Of a stretch of 29,164 nt of DNA, positions 13,302 to 21,299 are shown piece after piece (position 1 is the first letter of the stretch; every line of letters begins with the position of its first letter). Origin of the DNA: an uncultured Mycoplasmatota bacterium (lineage in GTDB: Bacteria; Bacillota_I; Bacilli_A; RF39; UBA660). The DNA lies in assembly GCA_900554615.1 (NCBI GenBank), contig USIB01000013.1:1-29164 (forward strand), given 5' to 3'. The position numbers and the translations under genes were made by a program. A model generated the notes under the pieces. That model worked only from the letters and a program-made list of their open reading frames with translations. It did no database searches and had not been told where the DNA came from.

Positions 13302-15850
13302 GCAGGCTCAGCCTTTGGTATAATAAAATTAATTGATAAATCTAAAGACAAAGAAAATAAAGTAACTATATCTAGTATAGAAAGTGCGGCTTCTGGCTAT
13401 GCCAGTGAAAAAATAATGATGAAGATTATTGGATACAGATGGATAGACCAGATATAAAAGGTAAATACTTTTGTGTCACTATTGGAACTTTACAAAATAA
13501 AGGATTATTAGCTAAAGACATTAATCTTGATGGACTATCGACTGAAGATAAAATTATTAGTAAAAGTACTTATGTAGGAATAAAGAAAGATAACATTACT
13601 AAAGCAAATAGTAAACCAACTTTAATTGCTACTACTAGCCAGTGTAAATTTTCAGATAAATCAAAATGTTCAAATGAAGAAATATTATATGGAGTATGTA
13701 CCAACACCATATTAAATGAAGATTTAACACTTCCAAATATCAAAGCAGGAGATAGCTATACTGATAGAATAAATAATATTACTTTTGATGATATTACAGA
13801 AAAAAATGGTTTTCCTATAACGATTACTAAGAAATACTTTTATTACGCTGATGAACAAGAAAAGATTTTTAATCAAGAACCAGTAGAAATTAATACTAAT
13901 GACAATAGTTTTAATATTTCAGATTTAATAAAATCAAAAAAATATTACTATAGTATATGTATGAATACTGAAGTTAGTAGAGCCTGTTCTTTAGTAACAG
14001 AACAAAGTACTAAAGATATTGAAAAGCCAACCTTTAGTCAAAGCAAAAATAATATCACTATAAATTATAGTACTAAAAACATATATGGTGATAAGGAAAA
14101 TAAACCCGAAGCTACATATTATTTTAAGACAACAATGCCTGCAGAAGTACAAACTGATATATATAAATGTAATAGCATTGATGATTGTGATGGTACTCCA
14201 ATTAAAAAAATAGATGATGTAACTAAATTATATAAATCTTCTGAAAGAACTATTATTTTAAGTTATCCACCTAGTGCTAATTCTTTTGATTTAAAGGTAG
14301 AAGCATGGACATATGATAAGAAAGGTAATAACAGTTCGAATAGTTCTAATTTTAAAATTAGTCCAACAACTTATACTATAAGTTACAATGCTAATGGTGG
14401 AAGTGGGGCTCCAAGTAGTCAAACAAAAAAATATAATGAAGATATTAAACTTAGTAGTGCAGAACCTACTAGAAGTAATTATACATTTACTGGATGGAAT
14501 ACTAGTAGTAGTGGTAATGGAACATCTTATTCAAAAGGTGCTACTTATAAAGAAAACAATGATATAACACTTTATGCACAGTGGAAAGCTAATACATTTA
14601 CACTTCATTATGATGATAATGGTGGAAGAGGTTGTTCAGATAAAACAAAAACATTAACACCAGGAAATAAATTAGGCACATTATGTAGGCCTACTAGAAG
14701 TGGTTATTGGTATTTTAATGGTTGGTATTATGATGGAAAAAACTATACTGCTAGTACAGTATTTAATGGTGATAGTGATATAACACTTGTTGCTTCTTGG
14801 TACTACGATGAACCCGAACCAGAACCAGAACCTGAGCCAGATTTACCTTGTACTGTAACAACAGGATTATGGTGTAGATCAGGACCAGGAACAAGCTATT
14901 CAAAAGTCGGTTCAGGATTCGATGCTGGAGATAGAGTAGCAGTTAGTGGAAAAACAAATAATTGGTATTACATAACAGATTCAACTACTGATTCATATAA
15001 TTGTTATGCTTCAAGTAATTATATATCATGTTCATCATCAGGTGGTGGCTCATCTAGTGGAGGAAGTACTTCTAAAAGTGCATATTGTTCTCTTCCTAAT
15101 AAACTTGAATACTTTTATGGTGATCGATTAGCCATTGGTGGTATGACAGTACGTAATAAAAATGGTATTTGTGAGGATGCAAATCAAGAAAAATATCGTA
15201 AATGCTTTAATCCAGGTCTTGGAACGGCACTTATTGGTAATCTACAAAGTTCTACATATCTTACTATAACAATGTCTTGTTCACAAATATATAGTAGTTT
15301 CTCATTTAAAGTAAAAGTAGATTCCTGTCCTTCTTTAGGAAGTGAAGCTAAATGTAGACAACATGGTACTTATTGTATGTGGTCTGCTGGTTTCTGTAGA
15401 CCTAGATCAATGACTAGTTAAATTATAATGAAAGGAATATATAACTATGAATAATAAAGAAAAGAAGTTAATTATAATTTTAACAATACTGATAATAATT
15501 ATTACAACATTTACAATATTTATTTTAATTACCAAAAAGCAAAATAGAACAGAGGTTACTTATGATTTGCAAAAAGAAGAAAATATTGATATAGCAGGTA
15601 ATATAACTACTATACCAAACAGAAACTATTCTTTTACTATTAATAATAAAAAGATAACATTTTGTTTTAAGAAAGAAAAAGAATGTTTTACTACTACATA
15701 TAAAGAAAAAAATAATACCATTGTAGTAGGAGACCTAAAAGATGAATCCTTATCTGGAACATTTGATAAAAGTGGTACTAATGATGACCTCATTTTAGAA
15801 AAAAATTATCTAATGGTGCTAGCATTAAATATTATTATACTAAAAGACAA
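13302..15850 (+). repeat. 2.5-kb direct repeat, left copy (A)
   Basis: Homologous to 21144-23697 at a constant offset of 7842 bases until an indel near 15800. The middle (about 13355-15667) shows no mismatch that I could find by eye. The flanks diverge: 3 mismatches in the first ~55 bases and about 10 differences after 15667. The left homology edge falls inside the pilin N-terminal helix. An in-frame TAA (13299-13301) stands immediately before it, so this copy has no pilin start. Confidence 0.85.
13439..15421 (+). CDS. Truncated, probably silent copy of giant pilin-like adhesin
   Basis: A 660-residue open frame identical in sequence to the right-hand copy. Order: pilin C-terminal part and linker (1-310); two Listeria-Bacteroides (InlB) repeats (about 311-384 and 385-458, SYNANGG to LYAQW); a Glu-Pro spacer; a bacterial SH3 domain (about 468-535, GLWCRSGPGTSYSKVGSG); a Gly/Ser linker; and a Cys-rich end. 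The ATG at 13439 has no ribosome binding site. The real frame continues upstream through the EKNNDEDYWIQ segment, and is broken by the 6-A run at 13408-13413 and by the loss of the pilin start. It is most likely a pseudogene or donor copy for gene conversion. Confidence 0.6.
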   Translation: MDRPDIKGKYFCVTIGTLQNKGLLAKDINLDGLSTEDKIISKSTYVGIKKDNITKANSKPTLIATTSQCKFSDKSKCSNEEILYGVCTNTILNEDLTLPNIKAGDSYTDRINNITFDDITEKNGFPITITKKYFYYADEQEKIFNQEPVEINTNDNSFNISDLIKSKKYYYSICMNTEVSRACSLVTEQSTKDIEKPTFSQSKNNITINYSTKNIYGDKENKPEATYYFKTTMPAEVQTDIYKCNSIDDCDGTPIKKIDDVTKLYKSSERTIILSYPPSANSFDLKVEAWTYDKKGNNSSNSSNFKISPTTYTISYNANGGSGAPSSQTKKYNEDIKLSSAEPTRSNYTFTGWNTSSSGNGTSYSKGATYKENNDITLYAQWKANTFTLHYDDNGGRGCSDKTKTLTPGNKLGTLCRPTRSGYWYFNGWYYDGKNYTASTVFNGDSDITLVASWYYDEPEPEPEPEPDLPCTVTTGLWCRSGPGTSYSKVGSGFDAGDRVAVSGKTNNWYYITDSTTDSYNCYASSNYISCSSSGGGSSSGGSTSKSAYCSLPNKLEYFYGDRLAIGGMTVRNKNGICEDANQEKYRKCFNPGLGTALIGNLQSSTYLTITMSCSQIYSSFSFKVKVDSCPSLGSEAKCRQHGTYCMWSAGFCRPRSMTS

Positions 15851-15869
15851 GGATAAAGAAGTGGAGTAA
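15447..15869 (+). pseudogene. Small membrane protein, left copy, frameshifted near its end
   Basis: 140 residues as read. It is the partner of the 136-residue protein at 23289-23699: the same N-terminal membrane helix (about 8-28) and extracytoplasmic domain with two Cys. Near the end the left copy has A7 (15799-15805) where the right copy has A8. This shifts the frame and replaces the conserved end LSNGTSIKYYYTKRQG with unrelated residues. Restoring one A would recover LSNGASIKYYYTKRQG. A good AAAGGA ribosome binding site precedes ATG 15447. It may be an inactive copy or another homopolymer switch. Confidence 0.55.
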
Positions 15870-15910
15870 TATCTGCTTCTTTTTATATTACACGTGTCTT
15901 ATATATAGAG

Positions 15911-15986
15911 GCATACTGATGCATTATTTAGAGACAATATAAAATATTGACTCTAAATAACCTTCTAAGACCCAAGACTTAGAGGG
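15911..15986 (+). repeat. Three-hairpin element, copy 1
   Basis: Three successive hairpins: GCAT/ATGC (15911-15922), ATTTAGAG/CTCTAAAT enclosing AATAT/ATATT (15926-15958), and CCTTCTAAG/CTTAGAGGG (15961-15986). The second copy at 23843-23919 keeps all three with paired base changes. It is located between the adhesin unit and the protease promoter. Confidence 0.65.
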
Positions 15987-16006
15987 ACAAAATAAACTAT
16001 ACACTC

Positions 16007-16035
16007 TTGTATATTATTATTTTCTATGGTATAAT
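16007..16035 (+). promoter_or_regulatory. Promoter of the protease-cohesin operon
   Basis: TTGTAT, 17 nt and TATAAT, 28 nt before the chosen start codon. Confidence 0.65.
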
Positions 16036-16063
16036 CACTATAGAAATAGTAGGAGTAATAAGT

Positions 16064-19000
16064 ATGAATAAGAAGTATAGATATCTAATTATAACATTAA
16101 TAATATTTAGTATATTTTCATTAAAAAATGTATATGCATCAGTAGATGCAAAAATAAATCCAGAATGGATAAAGTATAATGAATTATCAGAAGAAGAAAA
16201 ATCCCTTTATCTAGCAATTCCTAATAAATATATTTATGATTATGTAAATACAAATAAAAATAACTTAAGAAACATAAAGACAGTTTTTAATGATAATATT
16301 CCTACAGAGTTTTCATTAGCTAGTTTAGATAATAAAAACTATGTAAATACTATCAAAAAAGACCAAAAATCACTAGGACTATGTTGGGCATTCTCAGCTC
16401 TTGGCTCAATGGAATCCAATATGCTATTAAGAGGAGTACAATCCCTTGATGATAGTATATCAAAATGTAATAATACCAATTCTAGAGACTGTAGAGTAAA
16501 AGATGATTCAATTATTAATAATAATTATAAAAATCTATTAGTTAGTAATAATGCTACTTTTTCAGAAAGAAATATCGACTATATATTATCTGGTCCAACA
16601 GATGTTACTTCATATACAGATTCTAATAATAAATATACAATCGTAAAAGAAAAATATAATCCCTATAGTTATCCAAGTAGAGTAATTGGTAGCGGTGGTA
16701 CTTTCTCCTCAATTGGTGATTTATTCTATTATGGAATATCCCCTAAAAGAGAAATAGACACTTGGGAAAAATATAATACTAGTATGACTACCAAAACATT
16801 AGAAGAAATATTCGATAGTGTACCTACAGACTATACAGTAACTGACTACTACGAATATCCATCAATGCCCAGTAGGAGTAGTAGTGATTATATAGCTTGG
16901 CAAAGCGATTTAAAAAAATTAATAATGACATATGGTTCTACCTATGTTGCTACTTTAGGCCCAAGTAGTACATATGCTGGTAGCTGCTACTACTATAATA
17001 GTAGTGATAAAATGGGAATAATAGACCATAGTCTCTCTTGTGGTACCACTTCTTTAGGATATCATGCTATGCAAATAATAGGCTGGAATGATAACTATGA
17101 ATATGGCTATTGTAAACTAGGAAGTAAAGCAAGTTCATCTTATACTAAAAGTACATGTGAAAGTAATGGTTATACTTGGACTAGCGGAAAAGGAGTATGG
17201 CTTCTTAAGAACTCTTGGGGTAATGTTCTTCCATATCTATACTTAACTTATGATTCACTTGCAAGTGGTATAAGTGGTGTAAGAGGAGTAAAAGTAAGAG
17301 ACTATGATAACACTTACAACGAAAAAATTAGTAACATTAGTCTTAATAGTAGAACAAATGATAGTATAATTTATAAATATGGAAAATCTAGTGATAAAGA
17401 ATATTTATCACAAATTAATGTTAGATTTTATACATATTTAAAAGACTATAAAATATCTATTAGTAATGATGGTGAAAACTATACCGAAGTAGATAGTGGT
17501 ACTATAGACTTACCTGGTATGAGAGCATTTTATCTAAATGATTATGTCCTAGATAATGATAACTTTTATATAAAAATAGAAGGAATTACTAGTATATATG
17601 AAGCTCCTACTGTCCTTACTAAAAACGAATGCTCTTATCTAAATAATTGTGATAGTAGTATTAAGTTAAATACTTACCTAGATAATATTTATTACAATAA
17701 TACCGGAGGTACAATAGAGGTTAGAACTAAGACTACTAATGTAAGTAGTGGTTCTATACTAAATTATAAAATATATAACCCATCAGGAGAAAATATTACA
17801 GATGATATTTTTAATGTTAATACTTATGTCGTAACCTCTAATAACATTGCAAATATAGTAGTAGGAGAAGACTATTTACCAGGTAAATATACAATAGAAA
17901 CAAGTTATAATGATGTTACAAACGATACATATTTTTATGTCCTAGGTAGTAATTTCATAACATTTAATACTGATGATTACATCTTTGTAAGCAATAAAAA
18001 CTATAAAATAAATTATGAACTCTTAAGTACCAAAGATATATCAAATATACGTTTTACTAGTAGCAATAGTAGTGTATGTACAATAGATAATAATGGAGTA
18101 CTAGATATCAGAAGTAGCGGTAATTCCACAATAACTCTGACAATAAGTACACCACTAGGTGATATCTCTAATAGCGTGCAAATAACAATTTATGATGATG
18201 ATAATGTAGATATAACAGATATAGACTTAGGCCTTCCCTCAAATAACCTTAACACAAACTCTTCATATGATATCAATTTAAAAATATCACCATTTGGTAA
18301 TAAGAAAAACATTAGTATCGAAAACTTAAGTAGTGATTTAATAACAATCAATAATGATAAAATTATTACTAATTCCAAGAGTGGAACCGCTAGTGTTAAG
18401 TATTCACTAAATGGCTTTGAGAAAGTATTTAAGTTTGTAATCGTAGACCCAATTAAATATAGTTATGATAATAGTTATACTAATAAAGACTTACAAATTA
18501 ATTTTGATATTAACTATTATAGAAATAATTTTAATGGTTATTTACTCTTTGAATATAATGATATAATTTCAAGAATAGATAATAATATTTCTAATTTCAA
18601 TATCAGTATTAGTAATAATAGTATTATTAACTATAATTTAAAATATTGTGAAAAAGAATGTACTACTATTTATAGTGATACTATCACTATAGATAATATA
18701 GATAAAGATAAGCCTTATATCACATATGATTATAGCAATAATAAAAAAGAACTAATAATTAATATAAAAGATGATATAAGTGGTATAAAAGAAGATAATT
18801 ATTACTATGGTATCAGTAGTAATAATATAGATATACCAGACTTTAAGACATTCAAAAATAACGAAGCTATTAAAGATAATCTAATTAATCATATCAATAG
18901 ATTTTTATGGATAAAAAACTTCAAGGATAATGCAGGTAATTATCTATGTAGTAGCAATTATTGCATATATGAAATAGATACTATTTTCAATACCTATCGA

Positions 19001-19606
19001 GTAAATTACTATGATGATGATGGTAAAACTCTACTTATGTCTAAAGAATATAATGAAGGAGATGTAATAGAAGATTATACCTATAGTAAAGAAGATGACA
19101 TTTATGAATATGAATTTATCTCTTTTGACAGATATACTCCTGGTATGACTATAAATAGTGATATGAACTTCTATATCAAATATAAAAAGATAGCTAAATA
19201 TATCGAATCCAATAATTATTTAATTAAAGATAATTATATCAGAAATATACATCTAAATAACATATTTAATAGATATAATTATAATGACTTTATAAATAAC
19301 CTTCTTCATTATGACGATTTTAAATTATATAATAGTAATGAAAATTATTCAGACAGTGCTTATATTAAAACAGGAGATATTTTCAAAAATAAGTATAATA
19401 GTTATAAGATAGTTATTACTGGTGATGTAACAGGAGATGGCTATGTAAAAATGAATGATTTAATGAAAATAGCTAATTATCTTATAGATGGTAAATCCCT
19501 AAAAGAAGAATATTTATATGCTGCTGATATAACTATGGATAATAAAGTTAAAATGAATGACTTAATGAAGATGGCTAATGCTATGTTAAATGGAGGTAGT
19601 TTATGA
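16064..19606 (+). CDS. Secreted papain-family (C1A) protease with C-terminal dockerin
   Basis: 1180 residues. ATG 16064 is chosen because AGGAG lies 8 nt upstream and a signal peptide (about 1-27, ending VYAS) follows directly. The catalytic papain-like domain has Gln101 and Cys107 (KDQKSLGLCWAFSALGSMES), His334 (LGYHAMQIIGWND) and Asn383 (WLLKNSWGN). A beta-rich region follows. It includes a Big_2-like Ig domain (about 650-705, SSNSSVCTIDNNGVLDI) and an InlB-like repeat (about 980-1045). It ends in a type I dockerin (about 1120-1180): two calcium-binding segments, GDVTGDGYVKMNDLMKIANY and ADITMDNKVKMNDLMKMANA. The dockerin should dock onto a cohesin, and the next, overlapping gene encodes one. 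It is a likely extracellular or surface protease acting on host or dietary protein. Confidence 0.9.
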   Translation: MNKKYRYLIITLIIFSIFSLKNVYASVDAKINPEWIKYNELSEEEKSLYLAIPNKYIYDYVNTNKNNLRNIKTVFNDNIPTEFSLASLDNKNYVNTIKKDQKSLGLCWAFSALGSMESNMLLRGVQSLDDSISKCNNTNSRDCRVKDDSIINNNYKNLLVSNNATFSERNIDYILSGPTDVTSYTDSNNKYTIVKEKYNPYSYPSRVIGSGGTFSSIGDLFYYGISPKREIDTWEKYNTSMTTKTLEEIFDSVPTDYTVTDYYEYPSMPSRSSSDYIAWQSDLKKLIMTYGSTYVATLGPSSTYAGSCYYYNSSDKMGIIDHSLSCGTTSLGYHAMQIIGWNDNYEYGYCKLGSKASSSYTKSTCESNGYTWTSGKGVWLLKNSWGNVLPYLYLTYDSLASGISGVRGVKVRDYDNTYNEKISNISLNSRTNDSIIYKYGKSSDKEYLSQINVRFYTYLKDYKISISNDGENYTEVDSGTIDLPGMRAFYLNDYVLDNDNFYIKIEGITSIYEAPTVLTKNECSYLNNCDSSIKLNTYLDNIYYNNTGGTIEVRTKTTNVSSGSILNYKIYNPSGENITDDIFNVNTYVVTSNNIANIVVGEDYLPGKYTIETSYNDVTNDTYFYVLGSNFITFNTDDYIFVSNKNYKINYELLSTKDISNIRFTSSNSSVCTIDNNGVLDIRSSGNSTITLTISTPLGDISNSVQITIYDDDNVDITDIDLGLPSNNLNTNSSYDINLKISPFGNKKNISIENLSSDLITINNDKIITNSKSGTASVKYSLNGFEKVFKFVIVDPIKYSYDNSYTNKDLQINFDINYYRNNFNGYLLFEYNDIISRIDNNISNFNISISNNSIINYNLKYCEKECTTIYSDTITIDNIDKDKPYITYDYSNNKKELIINIKDDISGIKEDNYYYGISSNNIDIPDFKTFKNNEAIKDNLINHINRFLWIKNFKDNAGNYLCSSNYCIYEIDTIFNTYRVNYYDDDGKTLLMSKEYNEGDVIEDYTYSKEDDIYEYEFISFDRYTPGMTINSDMNFYIKYKKIAKYIESNNYLIKDNYIRNIHLNNIFNRYNYNDFINNLLHYDDFKLYNSNENYSDSAYIKTGDIFKNKYNSYKIVITGDVTGDGYVKMNDLMKIANYLIDGKSLKEEYLYAADITMDNKVKMNDLMKMANAMLNGGSL

Positions 19607-21018
19607 AAAAGTTTAGTTTAATATTTATTTTATGTTTTTCCTTTCTAACAAGAGTTAAGGCTACTAATATTGATGTTAGCGTTAGCTGTCCATCTACTGG
19701 ATATAAAGGAACTACTATTACTTGTAATATTACTGGTAATGCAGTAGGAGGCTCTTTAACTGGTATAAAAGGAAACTTTGATATCACAAATGGTGTTTTC
19801 AATAGTTTTACCCCTTCCTCTTCATGGACTGTTTATGCCTCTAGTAGTAGCGGATTCGTTATAGGAAACACTAGTGGAATAACAGGAAATAGTTTACTAG
19901 GAAGTATTAGCATTACTTTAACCGGCGACATTGGTAGTAATATGACCTTTGTCCTATCTAATTTAAATGCTACTGATACAGAGTATGAAGACTACGATAT
20001 CACCAACAGAAGGTCTGGCACTAGTATTATAAAGAAAGAAGAATATAAGCCTTCTGAAGAGAAACCTAACAACAACAATAACAACAATAATAAGAATAAT
20101 AACTCTAATAATAACAATAATAACAAAAATAATAATAATCAAAACAATACCCCTTCTAAAAAAGAAGCATACCTTGATAGCTTAGAAGTAGAAGGCTTTG
20201 ATATAAACTTTAGTAAAGATAAATATGAATATATAATCGAAGTAAATGATACAATAAAGAAAATTAATATCAAAGCTAGTTCCTCTTATGAAATAGAAGG
20301 AACAGGAACTTTTGATATTAATAAAGATAATAATACTTTTAAAGTTATAGTTACTTCTCCTGACGAGAAAAAAGAATATACAATTAATGTTAAAGTAATA
20401 TCAAATAATACTTCTAACGACATCGATAGTATTAATAAAGTACTATCAATCTATGATAGTGTTAGTATTAAATTAGATAAAAATAGTGATAAAAACATCG
20501 CTTACAAAAATATATTAAGTAGTATACTAGGTAAGAATAAAAAAATTATTTATAATATTTATGATCATGATAAAATACTTTATAGTTATATATTTGATGG
20601 TAGCAAGATGGATATTATTTTAAGTGATATTAATTTAGATATTACATTTGATAAAAACAACGAAACAGATATAAAAGGTATTATCTTTACTACTAATTAT
20701 AAAAGTTATTTCCCAAGTGGTACTATACTTAAAATATATAATATTAAAGAGAGTAGTAAAGATATAAAGAAATTATATCGTATTAATAGTGAAAACTATA
20801 CTGAACTAATTAGTGATAAGTTATCTTTTGATAATGATAATGTATCTTTTACTATAGAAAAAGGAGATAAGTATTTACTTAGCAATATCATTACTAATGA
20901 CTATAATCCTTATATCACTATTTCTATAATTCAAACCTTACTTATCATAGCAATAGTAATCGAATCAATAAACATTACTTATAAATACTTAAAAGTAAAG
21001 AAAGAAAAAAATAGTTAA
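19603..21018 (+). CDS. Membrane-anchored cohesin-like protein
   Basis: 471 residues. The signal peptide (1-20, ending RVKA) is followed by a cohesin-like domain (about 23-145): strand pattern IDVSVSCPSTGYKGTTITC, GNFDI, GNSLLGSISITLTG. Then come an Asn-rich linker (about 155-182), a cadherin-like beta-sandwich domain (about 185-265, AYLDSLEVEGFDINFSKDKY), a further beta domain, and a C-terminal membrane helix (about 435-458) with a basic cytoplasmic tail. Its ATG overlaps the protease stop (ATGA), so the two are made together. The simple reading is a receptor holding the dockerin protease at the cell surface. The cohesin call is from pattern recognition and is supported by the adjacent dockerin. 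Confidence 0.75.
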   Translation: MKKFSLIFILCFSFLTRVKATNIDVSVSCPSTGYKGTTITCNITGNAVGGSLTGIKGNFDITNGVFNSFTPSSSWTVYASSSSGFVIGNTSGITGNSLLGSISITLTGDIGSNMTFVLSNLNATDTEYEDYDITNRRSGTSIIKKEEYKPSEEKPNNNNNNNNKNNNSNNNNNNKNNNNQNNTPSKKEAYLDSLEVEGFDINFSKDKYEYIIEVNDTIKKINIKASSSYEIEGTGTFDINKDNNTFKVIVTSPDEKKEYTINVKVISNNTSNDIDSINKVLSIYDSVSIKLDKNSDKNIAYKNILSSILGKNKKIIYNIYDHDKILYSYIFDGSKMDIILSDINLDITFDKNNETDIKGIIFTTNYKSYFPSGTILKIYNIKESSKDIKKLYRINSENYTELISDKLSFDNDNVSFTIEKGDKYLLSNIITNDYNPYITISIIQTLLIIAIVIESINITYKYLKVKKEKNS

Positions 21019-21023
21019 AACTA

Positions 21024-21052
21024 TTGTTTACTTTTCTTTTTTATTGTATAAT
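21024..21052 (+). promoter_or_regulatory. Promoter of the pilin-like gene
   Basis: TTGTTT, 17 nt and TATAAT, about 25 nt before ATG 21078. The left repeat copy has no equivalent, because its homology starts later. Confidence 0.6.
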
Positions 21053-21077
21053 TAGATAGAAAGGTAGGGAAAAAAGA

Positions 21078-21299
21078 ATGAATAGAAAAGGTTTTACCTT
21101 GGTTGAGTTACTTGGTACTATTGTTATTATTGGTCTCGTAATAGCGGGCTCAGCCTTTGGTATAATTAAATTAATTGATAAATCTAAAGACAAAGGAAAT
21201 AAAGTAACTATATCTAGTATAGAAAGTGCGGCTTCTGGCTATGCCAGTGAAAAAATAATGATGAAGATTATTGGATACAGATGGATAGACCAGATATAA
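21078..21299 (+). CDS. N-terminal part of type IV pilin-like adhesin (frameshifted)
   Basis: 73 residues as read. MNRKGFTLVELLGTIVIIGL is a perfect type IV prepilin signal: prepilin peptidase would cut after Gly5, Phe would be methylated, and Glu at position 5 of the mature protein is present. The helix continues to SGYASEK. The frame then slips at a run of 6 A (21250-21255). With 7 A it would read on through EKNNDEDYWIQMDRP into the next ORF, giving one protein of 728 residues. So this is the head of a giant pilin, separated by a homopolymer frameshift. Prepilin peptidase and assembly genes are not in the window. Confidence 0.8.
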   Translation: MNRKGFTLVELLGTIVIIGLVIAGSAFGIIKLIDKSKDKGNKVTISSIESAASGYASEKIMMKIIGYRWIDQI

